Shown here piece by piece: positions 1 to 11,002 of a stretch of 64,000 bases of DNA (position 1 is its first letter; each line of letters starts with the position of its first letter). The DNA comes from Tranzscheliella williamsii (lineage: Eukaryota; Basidiomycota; Ustilaginomycetes; Ustilaginales; Ustilaginaceae), in assembly GCA_023212725.1 (NCBI GenBank), contig JALBYF010000018.1, forward strand, positions 186,001 through 250,000. Reading direction: 5' to 3'. Below the pieces are notes generated by a model that made no database searches, was not told the DNA's origin, and saw nothing but the letters and a program-made list of their open reading frames with translations. The position numbers and the translations under genes were made by a program.

Positions 1-1746
1 GCACAGGTGGCCGCGCATCGTAGCCCGGTCCGCCTCCACCCCTCGGTGCGTACGAAGAGCCACCGTATCGGTCGGGAGGGCCTCCGTAGCCGCCTCCATA
101 CCCGCCACCATAGGGGGGCTCGCCGTAACCTCCTCCATAGCCGCCTCCGTAGCCGCCTCTTCCACCGAACCCGCCCCGGCCTCCAACGCCACCAGCAAAC
201 CCACCGCGGCCGCCGTAGGCCGGCGGACCATATCCTCCGTGACCGTAGGGATCCATCGGCGGTGGGCCTGCGAAGCGGTCTAGCCTCACTTCCAGCATGC
301 GCCCGTGCCAGTCGAATCCATGATACATGGCGATCGCATTGGAAGCGTCGTTTGAGTTGCTAAAGGCAACAATCCCTGTGCCTTTAGATCGTCCGTCAGG
401 GCCCATGTTGACATCCGCTCGAGAGATGCTGCCTGCGGATCGGAAAAGATCCTTCAGGTCTTGCCAGCTGACATCATAAGGGAGCTGTTGGCGGGTGCGC
501 GAGACGGAAGTGGGAATTCTTGGTCAGAAAGAGCCATCTTCCAAAATGGGGAGAGAGAAGTGAAGGCAAAACTCACATTGCCGACAAACAGCTGGGTAGG
601 TGCACCGGCGCCATATGCACCATACGGAGGGGGAGGTGCGCCGTAGTAGCCGCCTCGTCCGGGCGGAGGTCCATAGGCACCATGACCACCGAACCCGCCT
701 CGGGCTCCGCCTCGAGGCACAGGCATGGAAGGAGTGGTTCCGTACCGGGCTTGTTCTTCTCGGTCCTGTGTACAGCCGTTCAACATCATAAACAAGATCA
801 GTCAAGGCCAAACGGAGGCGCATCCGTGGCACTGGCGTAGGGAGTTGACGGCCTGACTTACCTCTCGGACAAAGATCTGGCGTCCTTCCAACTGCCGGTT
901 GGTCAGCTCTCTAATGGCTCTCTGTGCCTCATCGGGAGAGCTGTATTCGACGATACTGTGTTTGTCGACAGAACAGTAAGATGGAGTTGAAGGTCAGGTC
1001 GGGAGATGGGTTGATGATGATGGCCGGTTATTTGTAACTCACCCGCATCCTTTCGAAGTTCCGTTGGGAAGAGTCAGGACTTCGGAGAAGACCACAGTTC
1101 CGGCTGCGAGTTGGAACGACGTGCAAGGATAGAGCGTGGAGATGTGCCGATGGACAGAGTAATATCCGTCCAAGCCCAACAGCCGCCGGCCAAACAACAA
1201 AGATACAACGAAACCGTCCCATCAGTACTTCCATGCTACCCTCGCCTATCAATCTGACGGCCTGACCTCCTGCTGCGCCCGAGAGTGTAGCTGTCTAGCA
1301 AGCGGTCTCCACATGAGCGGCAGAAGTCTGATTACGCACCCTCCCTCATAAAGTCCTTGAGCGTGTTCCACTTGACGCTGTAGCTTAGGTTTCCAACATA
1401 GACTCGACATTCTTTTTGGCTCCTCCTGGATGCTTCCGTGGCTGCGTGGTGCGATGCAACGAACTTGTCCTGGATGCCGCGAGGCCGTTCGGAACGGTCG
1501 CGAGCAAACTCTCTACGTTCAGTGGGAGAAGCGTCCGCACCTGCGCCCGGTGAGCGGGACCGAGCGCGATCCTGGGACATAGTACTCCGGTCATAGTTTG
1601 GGGAGTACTCGCCCCGCTCTTCTGTTTGCTCGACTGGTGAGAAGATAACCAAACCACAAGGAAGCGGTTCAGCAAGGATGTTATACGACGACAACAGGCA
1701 ACGCGGCCGATGTGCATGAAGCGCAGGGTAGCTTACCGTCAGCCAT
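1..1746 (-). CDS. Gbp2/Hrb1-like SR-type RNA-binding protein (3' end cut by window)
   Basis: Predicted mRNA-binding and export adaptor of the yeast Gbp2/Hrb1 (poly(A) RNA, TREX-linked) group, nuclear and shuttling. Exons, read on the minus strand: 1746-1737, 1633-1340, 1103-1043, 955-862, 765-577 and 484 to the edge; all junctions are GT-AG and phases fit. Residues 1-80 are Ser/Arg/Asp rich with RS dipeptides. A first RRM follows (YVGNLSY at about residue 90, then TSKGCGIVEY), and a second RRM starts with LFVGNLPYDV near residue 210. The visible end is a long Gly/Tyr/Pro-rich tail with GGYGG units. The first exon codes only for MAD plus one base. About 377 residues are visible; a third RRM, usual in this family, is not seen and might lie beyond the edge. 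Family assignment is firm; the exact orthologue is inferred. Confidence 0.82.
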
Positions 1747-2149
1747 GCTTGTAGCTCGGATCTGCGGCTTTGTTTCCGGTAGTCGGATGAGTCGTACTAC
1801 CTTGCCTCGTGCTGTTCGAAGGAGTCAAGTCTGTAGACCGGTCGTTCGTTGAAGGTCAGTTGGATGGAGGATAGAAGCATGCTTCTGCATAACCACACCC
1901 CAATCGGGAAATGCACAAAGAGTCCTCATGTTCGGCCTCTCGGATCCGAAATTCGCTTTCAGCAACATTGCTTTCGGACGACCATTGGCCAACAAACAGA
2001 CCGGATGCCAGCTGCAACAATCAAACAGGATGCCAACTGGTACTAACGCCGTGCCTACACATGAGTTGTAGTTGGAGATCCCCCAGCACGTTCCAACTAC
2101 CTACCGTTGGGAGACAGGCCAAAACCGTATGAAGAAAAAAAAAAGAAGC
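1747..2149. other. Intergenic: upstream of the Gbp2-like gene and downstream of tRNA-Gly
   Basis: I see no supportable gene here. It contains the divergent flank of the RNA-binding protein gene. Close to 2150 there is an A-rich run, which on the minus strand is a T-run just past the tRNA 3' end and probably serves as the Pol III terminator. Confidence 0.5.
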
Positions 2150-2251
2150 TGCATTGACGGGGACTCGAACCCCGGTCGAGTCGAATCTGTAGTCACGTCT
2201 CGGAAAGACGATGAGTGGCAACGACTCATGATACCCCTACACTATCAATGC
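2150..2251 (-). tRNA. tRNA-Gly(GCC) with 31-nt intron
   Basis: The minus strand folds as a tRNA. The 7-bp acceptor stem is GCATTGA/TCAATGC with discriminator A. The T arm has stem CGGGG/CCCCG and loop TTCGAGT. The anticodon stem is AGTCG/CGACT and is interrupted by a 31-nt intron one base after anticodon GCC, the canonical position for nuclear tRNA introns. A T-run follows the 3' end. The whole 102-bp gene is identical to the copy at 30871-30972, which lies in the opposite orientation. Confidence 0.93.
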
Positions 2252-2649
2252 TGGATGTAAGATCACTTCATATCTTTGTCTATAAGAACAGCCGAATCTG
2301 CTTCATTTTACGTTTTCAATCTCGTCTTCAAAAGGAGCCATTGCGAAAAGCGGGCATATTCAAAGCGCGCAGTCTGCGGCCAGAAGAGCATTCATGATTG
2401 AGCACGGACCAGCGGTGGATAGGTGTATCAAGCTGGGAAAGCGTAAAAGAGGCTGACGCAACAGTCTATGACTCTAGAAATCGTTGAAACAGTCACAGTT
2501 AAGTCCGGCGAGCAGAAGCATAGCGAAAATCCGTTCGTTCCATACTTATATACGGCCAAGTGGATGTTCCAACCGGACCGTGCCATTACCCAAACCACGA
2601 TCTATCCCATCGCCACTTTCGACCAACACATCTTATCACCTCTGTTATC
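2252..2649. promoter_or_regulatory. Intergenic and promoter of the Mn-SOD gene
   Basis: No gene is seen. A TATATA motif at about 2547-2552 lies about 100 bp before the SOD start codon and could be a core promoter element. Confidence 0.4.
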
Positions 2650-3367
2650 ATGTCTGAGCACACTCTTCCCCAGCTCCCTTACGGCTACAATGCCCTCGAG
2701 CCTGCCATCTCCGAGGAGATCATGACCATCCACCACACCAAGCACCACCAGCTCTATGTCACCAATCTGAACAACGCCATCAAGGCGTACAACCAGGCCA
2801 TCTCCAGCAACGATGTGAAGAAGCAGATCGAGCTGCAGAGCGCCATCAAGTTCAACGGTGGTGGCCACATCAACCACTCGCTCTTTTGGAAGAACCTCGC
2901 CCCTTCCTCGCAGGGCGGTGGCCAGCTCCAGGATGGCGCTCTCAAGCAGGCCATCGACCGAGACTTTGGCTCGCTTGACAACCTCAAGAGCAACTTCAAC
3001 GCCACCATTGCCACCATCCAGGGATCCGGCTGGGGCTGGCTCGGATTCAACCCCAAGAACAGCAAGCTTGAGGTGGTTACCACCAAGGACCAGGACCCCT
3101 TGATCTCCCACCACCCCATCATCGGTGTCGACGCTTGGGAGCACGCCTTTTACCTCCAGTACAAGAACGTCAAGGCTGGTACGTATCCTGGTCCTCAACC
3201 CTGTTATCCTCTCAACCTTGTCGCTTACTGACTTTTGAACATATGTGTTTGTCTTCCTTCCTTATCCTTTATTAGACTACTTCAAGAACATCTGGTCTGT
3301 CATCAACTTCAAGGAAGCTGAGGACCGATTCAAGGCTGCTCAGACTGACGCCAAGGCTCACGTCTAA
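2650..3367 (+). CDS. Manganese superoxide dismutase, possibly cytosolic
   Basis: Converts superoxide to hydrogen peroxide and oxygen. Exons are 2650-3178 and 3276-3367 (donor GTACGT, acceptor TTAG, phase 1), giving 206 residues. Family landmarks are present: the N-terminal IHHTKHH helix with the first metal His, [10 protein letters not shown] with the second, GSGWGWL typical of the Mn form, and [13 protein letters not shown] with the Asp and His ligands. The protein starts [13 protein letters not shown], so the mature-like domain begins almost at once. Mitochondrial MnSODs usually have 20-35 extra basic residues. The frame is open upstream to a possible ATG at 2560, but those 30 residues are Pro/His rich and do not resemble an amphipathic presequence. 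A cytosolic location, as for Candida albicans Sod3, is therefore inferred. Confidence 0.93.
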
Positions 3368-3546
3368 ACAGTCTGAAATCCCCGCGCTCACTGCACTGTG
3401 ATGCGATTGACGCTTTGCTATGCATGGGAACGGAAGAATTGAAACAAATCTGCCACTCATCACTCCGTGTGAACATCGCTTGCACCTTGCGTGAACAAGG
3501 TCTGGGTCGGTCCGTATGGACCTGACGACTGGATTGTGACGAAGAA

Positions 3547-5038
3547 TCATACAGCCGGGGCGGGCTCGATGTCCCGAACCTTGCGGCAAACAAAGAATTC
3601 GGGGACATAATGGTACTGCAACATACCCTTCAGCATGCCGGTGTAGGGCGTTGGCGACAACGTGCGCCGTTCCTGTTTGTTACGCACCGTGGGTCGAAGG
3701 AAAAGATGGTCAGGACTAGGGGTCGCTCGCTTCAGGAGCAAAAAGGGGCGTGGCGCGTCAACGAACCTGAATCTCGAAGCCCATTTTTGGGAGGAGGGCC
3801 ACAAGTTCCTCCAGCGTCAGCTCAATACTGAGACTGTCGGAGCCGGTGCGGCTGTCGCCGGAGTTTTCAAAGTGCCAAAGGAGCGGTCCAGCATTGATCC
3901 AGTATCCACCGATGGGGATGGCGTGGTTTAGGGTTTCGAGATACCGGACGACGTTCTTGGCGGTGTCGATGAAGAAGCAGGTGGCGACAACGTGCCAGGC
4001 TGCTTTTTCGTCAGGCTTGGAGTAGATCTCGCAAAACTCGCCAGCGACCATGCTGAAGTCGCAGCTGGACGGCACGGTAGAGGGCAGTACATCGGGAATC
4101 GAGACGGGTCGGAGCATATCATGGGCAGTGCGCCAGTTGCTGGACGAGTGTACAAACGGGTAGATGGTATGCTGGAACGGCTGGCTAGACTTGTTGAGGA
4201 TGTGCTGGGAGGCGAGCAGCATGTAGAAGCTAAATTCGTTGCCTTGGCACGAGTAACCCAACGCCGCGAACTCGAACGCCAGTCGTCCCAGCCCGGCTCC
4301 GGGGACCAGCACGTTGATATGGCCCCTCTCCTCGAGCGGGATACTTCCATATCGTTGCAGCACGGCTTCCAAGATGGGCTGGTATACGACGTCTCGTTCG
4401 GGACGGCCTTCCTGGCTCCAATCGCGGACCAGCTGCTTGAGCGTGCTCTGAATTTTGTCGATCTCTTGGCCCGAGACCTTTCTACGCTTGCGTGCGCCAC
4501 GGGGCTTGGGCTGCTCATCTGAGGCAGGATATTCCAAAGGCGAATTGGCGCCTGTATCCGGGCGAGAGCTGACGCCTGAGCTGGGACCCGACCCAGAGGC
4601 GGTCAAATCGGTCTGCTCGATGTCGGCCTCTGGCTCGATTCCATTTTGGTCAGCCAACTCCGGCCCTAAGAAGCCGCGAGATTCGTCAACGATTTGCGTA
4701 AGCAGATCGGCGTTCCTGCGTATGCGGTCGTCGATCTCGTCGAGGCGCGCTTTGAAGCCCTTGGCCTGGGCTACGGTGGAGCGGTCGGATGCTGGGTCCA
4801 GCTGCGGCAGAGGCAGCTCGGCGCCTAGATCGGCCAGCAAGAGTTGATGCGCGCGGGGCAGCGAGTAGTACGACCTCCGGCGGGCGTTGTTGGCGGTCAG
4901 GCAGTACGGCAGGTACTCGTCGAAGGAGCGCAAAACGTTGAGAAAGTGGCGTCGCTCTTGCCGCATCTCTTCGTCTGCATCGACAATGCCATTGTCGTCC
5001 TGGCTAGCAGGAGGGGCGAACACATCCATGGCTCCCAT
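3547..5038 (-). CDS. Carnosine N-methyltransferase-like protein (N2227 family)
   Basis: SAM-dependent methyltransferase related to human CARNMT1 and yeast YNL092W, which methylate the histidine of carnosine-like or His-containing substrates. Exons are 5038-3767 and 3672-3547, giving 465 residues; the intron (donor GTTCGT) is needed to reach the conserved C-terminus. Visible family signatures are an N-terminal helical region with YYSLPRAHQ, the SAM-binding motif VLVPGAGLGRLAFEFA near residue 245, GNEFSFYML, DFSMVAGEFCEIY, FFIDTAKN, GGYWINAGPLLWHF, and in exon 2 the terminal QYHYVPEFFVCRK. Residues about 125-180 are an acidic/Ser-rich insert. It is divergent from the TAPT1-like gene, with 435 bp between starts. 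Fungi do not make carnosine in any well-described pathway, so the substrate is open. Confidence 0.88.
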
Positions 5039-5473
5039 CCCCTTGCCGATTGTTGGCTCGCACTCGCCTGGTCGTCAGTCACAATGAGGCATCGAGATTC
5101 GGTATCGCGGCTGGTCTGTCGGCTGATAAGGAGGTGGCTGCCAAGAAGAAGTGCGAAAAGATAAGCGTGGCTGCCTCGCCTTGCAATCCGAGTTCCGGAC
5201 GGTGACTTCTCGAGGTGGACCTCAACGCGAATCCTCGTGAATCACAACGGACAGCTCACCGTCACATGTCGCAGTCACACAGTTGCGATTAATTTACCTA
5301 GTCGGCCGGGCGGGCTTTCTCACCTTCACGCCACGCAGCAACCCTGCTCTCTTACTCCCTTGAGCTCACTCCATATCTGTGCTTGCGGTGTCGTTGCAAA
5401 TTCAACCTGTCCGGCCCCGCACATCGCCAGCACTACTGGCCGGTCTCGAGATGCATAGCCGTAGCTGCCTAGG
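5039..5473. promoter_or_regulatory. Divergent promoter between N2227-family and TAPT1-like genes
   Basis: 435 bp without a supportable gene, flanked by two start codons pointing away from each other, so it must hold both promoters. No clear TATA box or known operator was recognised. Confidence 0.4.
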
Positions 5474-8400
5474 ATGAGCAGCGCAGAACAGCCCAGTATC
5501 GTCTCTTACAGTGATTTGTTGCCCTCGGTGATGGACGCTTCACTCGCGAGCATGGACACGGCGAGGGAGGATGAGCCAGTGGGGCCCCTTCCGCGGTCGG
5601 ACATCTCCTCCTCATATGCTAGCCAAGACGTTGATGGAAAATCGTATTCACCCGACAATGGCGCAAGGCCAAGCGACAGCCCTGACGGCAGCCCGCAAGA
5701 TCTCAACATCCCCTCCACACCTCAGTGTAAGACAGCTCCCATCCAGATACTGATTGGCAGTGACAACCGTGGCAACGGGGCGGCCTCTACCCATCCTATC
5801 GGTCCCTCGTCTCTCACTTCTACCTCCTCCGATCCGTCGCCGGGGAGGGCGCCGTCAGCGCATCAGCTCGCGTCATCGCGTTTAGATGCGGGCAGCGGAG
5901 ATGTAGCCAGCTCAGGCGAGGAGGAAGATATGTGGGAGGACGAAGAAGACGGGCTTCGGATCGATGAGAACGGCCAGATCGTCTATGCCGGCCCGGGATT
6001 TGAGGACTCCGCCTCCGACCATTCCACCGAAGCAGAAGATGAGCGCCTCAACTTCGACCGCCGTGCCTACCGCGAGGCTACTAAGCAGTATCGGCAGAGC
6101 AGAAAGGCGCTGCTTCTTTCCGGCTTTTCGTCCTTTGCATCTTCACCATCGGAGGATGAGCTGGACAGTGCTGCCACCTCCATGCGCAGGTCTACGTCAG
6201 CCAGTTCCGACCAGTCCCTCTTAGCCCCGGATTCACGACAGCAGCTAGACTCCTACCTGAATCCCATGCTCGCCGAGTCTGTCGACAATATAGATACAGG
6301 AGGAAGGGCTCACGAGATCTCCTACCTGGAAGCTCCAGGCTCAGAAGTTGCCTTTCAACGACGGCCATCGACCGTCACACCAGACGTCCCTACCGATAGC
6401 GAGGCGATAGAAAGTCCCGCCGACTGTTCATCCACAGAGAAGGGAAGCTTCATAATTGGTCACCACCGGACTACATCCCATTCGGCACCAGGCACCAAGA
6501 GCGCGCGGTTCGCGCAGCCTCAGTCTACACCGAGAGCCTCACACGCACCGTTGCTGAGTAGCGCCATTATGGCTTCAAACGAAGAAACTCAGCAGGGAGT
6601 GCGGCGGTCAAGTAACGCTTTCTACCAAGACGACGTTGACCGTCCAAAGCTTGCGCCATCCATGCATACAGATGACCTCAACCTCGATCGCAACGAGACC
6701 TATTTGACACCGAAACTCAGAATAACGACGCTGCAAGAAGAGCCCTTGATGAGCTCTGAAGAAGTGGACACGGCTCCCGAGAATCCATCTCCGGACGGCA
6801 GTGGCGTCAAGGACAGAGCCGGTGAAAAAAAAGTTGCCACGGCCGCGACGGCGTCGACCAACAGTGGCGACCGTACCCCATTCAGTCTCTGGGATTATCT
6901 ACAAGAGGAGGTCTTGGCTACCGACTTTGACTCGACGCAAGAGCTCAAGTGGGAACGGGTGACCAATTTCATTTCAATACCATTCTGGATGGAGAAGATC
7001 ATCATGTTTGGCTTCGTTGTTTGTCTGGACTCGTTCCTCTACACCTTTACCATCTTGCCGCTCCGTTTTGGCGTGGCCACGTGGAAGTGGACCGGCAACA
7101 TGACGACCTGGCTTTGCGGTGGCGAAAAGCGCTTTCTGCACTCCTCCCACAAATGTGACATTATCAAGATGCTGCTCATCGTCATGAGCTGTGTCATCCT
7201 AGCCCGCATTACAGACGCAAGCAAAATGTATCATTCCGTCCGAGGTCAGGACGTCGTCAAGCTCTCCGTCATTTTCAACGTCCTCGAGATCGCCGATCGA
7301 CTCTGCTGCAGTTTCGGGCAGGATCTACTTGATTCCCTCTTCTCTCGCACCACACTGGCCAGGCGCAAGAACGGCAAACAGCCCTACCTCCGTCCCTTCG
7401 GCTTTTTCTGCCTAAGTCTATGCTATGTGCTGGCGCACACGCTTGTCCTATTCTACCAGCTGGTGACCCTCAACGTCGCCATCAACAGCTACGATAACGC
7501 TCTGTTGACTCTTCTTCTTTCGAACCAGTTCGTCGAGATCAAGTCGAGCGTCTTCAAGAAGTTCGAAAAGGAGAACCTCTTTCAGATGACGTGTGCGGAC
7601 ATCGTGGAGCGCTTTCAGCTCACGCTGATGCTCTCCGCCATCGGGCTGCGCAACTTGATCGAGCTTTCTGGCGGATCGCTGGAGGGGGCAGCCAGCCCGC
7701 TGCCTGCCAGCTTCACCGTATTCCCGAGTCTCAGCCTGTTGGAGACGGTCTTGACCCCGGTATGCATTGTGCTCGCCAGCGAGTGCATCGTCGACTGGCT
7801 CAAGCACGCCTTTATCACCAAGTTCAACCACATCCGCCCTGCCGTCTACGGAAGGTTCATGGATGTTTTGTGCCGCGATCTTGTTGTCGGCGGGCCGTCA
7901 GCGCGGGAGAAGAGTAGGAAGCACACTTTGGTCGATCAGAGCCCCATCGTCAGCCGGCGCCTCGGCTTTGCGGCGCTACCACTGGCTTGCTTGCTTGTAC
8001 GGCTGATTCTTCAGATTGTCGGCATGGTAGGAGATACGAGTCACATTGACGAGTGCGATGCTTCGCTGAACCACGGTAGCGGGATCGGATGGGTGGGCAC
8101 GGTGGCGAACAAGTTTGGCTCTGTCGACATTGACAACCATCTGATACGGACGGTGGATCTGTTCATGCGCGGCTCTGCGTGGGCGCTGACGCTGGCCATC
8201 GGCTGGATCTTTCTGGTGGCGATCAAGCTGCTGCTGGGTGCCAATCTGGTCAGCTTCGCCACGCATCGCTACTCGACCGCGCACCAGCGCGAGGCCGAGG
8301 AGAACCTCAACAGCAGGAGCCGCCCGCCCATCGGCACGGACAAGGAGGAGCAGATGTACGACAACCACGTATCGCAGTTCATCGACGTGCCGCAGGACAA

Positions 8401-8539
8401 CGCGGTCCACATCGGCCTCAACGGCGCACACTCGCTGCCCCCCAATGGCACCGCCAAACGGCCCGACCAAAAACATAAAAATGAATCCTCGCTCATGGAC
8501 GTCAGTCGCTACACCATGGTCCGATCGCGCATCTGGTAG
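5474..8539 (+). CDS. TAPT1/Emp65 family multispanning membrane protein
   Basis: Single-exon gene, 1021 residues. Residues 1-465 are acidic, Ser/Thr-rich and probably disordered cytosolic sequence. From about residue 470 (FSLWDYLQEEVL) the conserved TAPT1 (DUF747) domain begins: WERVTNFISIPFWMEK, a membrane span, DIIKMLLIVMSCVILARI, the signature ASKMYHSVRGQDVVKLSVIF, EIADRLCCSFGQDLLDSLF, and further spans up to about residue 930, then a polar tail. Relatives act at the ER: yeast Emp65 works with Slp1 in protecting folding proteins, and human TAPT1 is linked to ciliogenesis. Length is greater than in animals because of the N-terminal extension. Molecular activity is unknown; the family call is secure. 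Confidence 0.92.
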   Translation: MSSAEQPSIVSYSDLLPSVMDASLASMDTAREDEPVGPLPRSDISSSYASQDVDGKSYSPDNGARPSDSPDGSPQDLNIPSTPQCKTAPIQILIGSDNRGNGAASTHPIGPSSLTSTSSDPSPGRAPSAHQLASSRLDAGSGDVASSGEEEDMWEDEEDGLRIDENGQIVYAGPGFEDSASDHSTEAEDERLNFDRRAYREATKQYRQSRKALLLSGFSSFASSPSEDELDSAATSMRRSTSASSDQSLLAPDSRQQLDSYLNPMLAESVDNIDTGGRAHEISYLEAPGSEVAFQRRPSTVTPDVPTDSEAIESPADCSSTEKGSFIIGHHRTTSHSAPGTKSARFAQPQSTPRASHAPLLSSAIMASNEETQQGVRRSSNAFYQDDVDRPKLAPSMHTDDLNLDRNETYLTPKLRITTLQEEPLMSSEEVDTAPENPSPDGSGVKDRAGEKKVATAATASTNSGDRTPFSLWDYLQEEVLATDFDSTQELKWERVTNFISIPFWMEKIIMFGFVVCLDSFLYTFTILPLRFGVATWKWTGNMTTWLCGGEKRFLHSSHKCDIIKMLLIVMSCVILARITDASKMYHSVRGQDVVKLSVIFNVLEIADRLCCSFGQDLLDSLFSRTTLARRKNGKQPYLRPFGFFCLSLCYVLAHTLVLFYQLVTLNVAINSYDNALLTLLLSNQFVEIKSSVFKKFEKENLFQMTCADIVERFQLTLMLSAIGLRNLIELSGGSLEGAASPLPASFTVFPSLSLLETVLTPVCIVLASECIVDWLKHAFITKFNHIRPAVYGRFMDVLCRDLVVGGPSAREKSRKHTLVDQSPIVSRRLGFAALPLACLLVRLILQIVGMVGDTSHIDECDASLNHGSGIGWVGTVANKFGSVDIDNHLIRTVDLFMRGSAWALTLAIGWIFLVAIKLLLGANLVSFATHRYSTAHQREAEENLNSRSRPPIGTDKEEQMYDNHVSQFIDVPQDNAVHIGLNGAHSLPPNGTAKRPDQKHKNESSLMDVSRYTMVRSRIW

Positions 8540-8753
8540 CCAGCCCCGGTCGTTCCTGCCCCTTTCGCACAAGGCCTTTTCCACAAGCATTTTCATCAAG
8601 TCAATGTGTCATGCCGGTCGGTACCAATGTATTTCTAAGCAATTCGTCTCTGCATCCGATCGAGTTTGAGACCGTCGGACGGTGAGTTTAGAAGCAGGTG
8701 TGTAGTTGCTGCATAACAATATGGGCAGTAGGGAAGGAGGAGGTAGCGTGGGA

Positions 8754-10187
8754 TTACGCCCATTTGCCAAGGACGGACATGGCCATGGCGCCGATGGTGA
8801 GGGCGGCGATGGCGGAGAGGCATCTGGCGAGGCTGGCGTTGCGGAGGGCGTTTGCGTGGATGAAGTCGCCTGCGAGGAGTTCGACGAGGGCGGTGTAGAG
8901 GAGGATGCCGGCGCTGAGGGCGTGGAAGGTGCCGAGGGTGATAAGGGTGGCCTTGTTATTTCCGTTGAAGGAGCGACGGACGCCGACACCGATGGCGACG
9001 CCGAGGGGAGTGGTGAGGACGTAGGCGAGGCCCATGGCGCACTTGAAGAGGAGCGACTTGTACGCCAGGAGCGAGATACGCGAGCCGAGCGCCAGCCCCT
9101 CGAAGAACTGGTGAAACGTGATGGCGACCAGAAGCGCGATGAACCCCGATCCCGTCGCCGCACCCAGCGTGACACCAATCAGGACCGAGTGGAAGATGAT
9201 GCCCATCTCGATCGCCATCACGTCGTACTCCTGCAGCTTGTTCTCGGCAAACGACACCTGATCCACCGAGCCAGTCTCGGAAACGGGCGAAGACGGGTCG
9301 CTCTGTTTGTCAGCCACCTCGGACCCGTGCGCGTGCAGCGACTGTGCGCGCTTGCGCAGGCTGCGCAGCAGGAAAAAGTCGACAACAAAGACAAGCCAGA
9401 CCGCAGCCATCGCGATGGCGGGCGCCGTCGACTCGAACTGCAGCTCGCCTACACACTCGTTGCCAAAGTAGAGCATCGCATGGCTGAGCAGATGGATGAA
9501 GGCAGTGGAGAGGATGACGCCAGTGCCAAAGTGACGGCAGATAAAGAAGAGTTCGCTGAGCAGCTTTCTGGCGGTGCTGACGCTGCCGGGGCCGGACGAT
9601 GCGCGGTTGAGCATAATGGGAAGATAGGTGCCGATGCCGGACGAGGCGAGAAGGATAAAGATAGCGCCGATGTGCAGGCCCAGATCGTAGTTCTCCAGAG
9701 GTGCAAGGCCACAGCCGTACTCTTCGGACGGGCCATGGCTGTGCCCAGCATGGTCGTGCCCAGCATGGCTGTGGCCAGCGTGACTGTGACCCTCTTCCTC
9801 GCTGTGGTCGTGTCCCTCATGGCTCTCGCCTTCACAATGCCAGTGATCGATGTGCAAGGTACACTCGCCCAGCCCGGTCGGCGAAGGTTCGACATTGGCT
9901 CCCGCCGAGGTGGGTGTCGCAGCGGTGGCACTCGTGGCGATGTCTTGAGCAGCATCTGCTCCGGCACAATCCCAGTGATCGTTGAAATACTCGCACTGTC
10001 CCAGGCCGGTCGGCGCCGGTGCAACTGTTGTAGTCACGGTTGCACCGTTCACTTCTATGGCGGTAACGACCGAGGCGGCTGCTTGCCTAGCCACCAGCTT
10101 GGTCGGCCAGGGCTCAAGAGCCCCACTAACGCCAGCCACCGCCAACGCCGCTGCCACAACAGCAATGCTTGAGATACTCCACTTCAT
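8754..10187 (-). CDS. ZIP zinc/iron transporter, plasma-membrane Zrt1/2 type, with zinc-binding ectodomain
   Basis: Single exon, 477 residues. It begins with a cleavable-looking signal peptide (MKWSISSIAVVAAALAVAGV). Two Cys/His modules follow, CEYFNDHWDC near residue 64 and CTLHIDHWHC near residue 108, each preceded by GLG(Q/E). Then comes a His-rich stretch (residues about 118-155, repeated HAGHSH units). Eight predicted spans start at about residue 168. The metal-conducting helices are visible as FHSVLIGVTLG (about 334) and FHQFFEGLALG (about 363). A cytosolic loop between spans 3 and 4 is short and has only two His. Zinc uptake from outside is the expected role. The gene is divergent from the zincophore gene at 11454 and shares its promoter region, which contains Zap1-type palindromes. 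Iron transport is an alternative substrate, less likely given the neighbour. Confidence 0.93.
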   Translation of the reverse strand: MKWSISSIAVVAAALAVAGVSGALEPWPTKLVARQAAASVVTAIEVNGATVTTTVAPAPTGLGQCEYFNDHWDCAGADAAQDIATSATAATPTSAGANVEPSPTGLGECTLHIDHWHCEGESHEGHDHSEEEGHSHAGHSHAGHDHAGHSHGPSEEYGCGLAPLENYDLGLHIGAIFILLASSGIGTYLPIMLNRASSGPGSVSTARKLLSELFFICRHFGTGVILSTAFIHLLSHAMLYFGNECVGELQFESTAPAIAMAAVWLVFVVDFFLLRSLRKRAQSLHAHGSEVADKQSDPSSPVSETGSVDQVSFAENKLQEYDVMAIEMGIIFHSVLIGVTLGAATGSGFIALLVAITFHQFFEGLALGSRISLLAYKSLLFKCAMGLAYVLTTPLGVAIGVGVRRSFNGNNKATLITLGTFHALSAGILLYTALVELLAGDFIHANALRNASLARCLSAIAALTIGAMAMSVLGKWA

Positions 10188-10816
10188 CTCTCTATCTTAC
10201 CGCGATATGCGCTGTGCGTGCCGGCTACTTTTAACGAACGGGGAGGATCTATCTGTACGATAATGGCATCGCATGCCCTTGCGGTCCCTTTTATGTTCTG
10301 CAGTCGACGCCGACAACGACAGGCCAAGAACATATCTATATTTTCTTCTTTTTTTTCTGTACAAACCGGTATTCTACAGCGCTCATCGAGGGTGCCTCTG
10401 TTCCATACCAGGTTCTATGAAGCGAGGTCAGGCGGGATTGGCGATCTGCGTTCATCCTCCGGTTCGTTGATCTTGCAGTACTGGAAGTAGTAACGTGGAT
10501 GGGATAACCGTCAAGGTTCTCACCGCCAAGCCTTCTCCCCACGTATATTTACAATCAATGCTGCTTCTTATCCTGGCAAAAAAGGAGTAGAAATTAAAAG
10601 AAAGTCGAAAAAGAAAGGTCTTGGCGCCAAGAACGAAGCCCTAACTTATCGAACAACGCCGTAGCTGACAGTTAGTCTTTATGCCGTGTTTCCTTGCTGG
10701 CCCAGCCTTTGTATCGACCCCGTTGACTCTTTCGTCTCTCTCTACCAAGGGTACTGGAGTGAGGCGGGTAAGTAAATGATTCGAGAAGATTGGCCTTCGA
10801 GCTCTCTCGATGAGGA

Positions 10817-10827
10817 ACCTTGAAGGT
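10817..10827. promoter_or_regulatory. Zap1-type zinc-responsive element, exact palindrome
   Basis: ACCTTGAAGGT matches the yeast Zap1 consensus ACCTTNAAGGT at every position. It lies 630 bp from the ZIP start codon and 627 bp from the zincophore start codon, that is, midway. Function is inferred from the match and the two zinc-uptake genes that flank it; no Zap1 gene is in the window. Confidence 0.7.
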
Positions 10828-11002
10828 CATGGCTGCGCCGACAGGCCGCCGCCGGGGGTACTCTTGGCCGCCTCGATCTATCCGATCCGCCCGCACACGA
10901 CACATTGTCCGCGTACATGCCAAGACAAAGGCAATAGGAACAGTGTCCGCTTATTGTCTCCGCCCAACCTTGCGCACGACCTGGTCTGCAAGTAGCAGCA
11001 TA

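Noticed and set aside
2560..2649. In-frame N-terminal extension of the Mn-SOD
   Set aside because: Pro/His-rich residues unlike a targeting peptide, and the likely core promoter TATATA lies only about 10 bp before that ATG.
8706..10172. 488-codon plus-strand frame opposite the ZIP transporter
   Set aside because: Low-complexity Gly/Asp/Glu product mirroring the transporter codons; the minus frame has signal peptide, spans and metal motifs.
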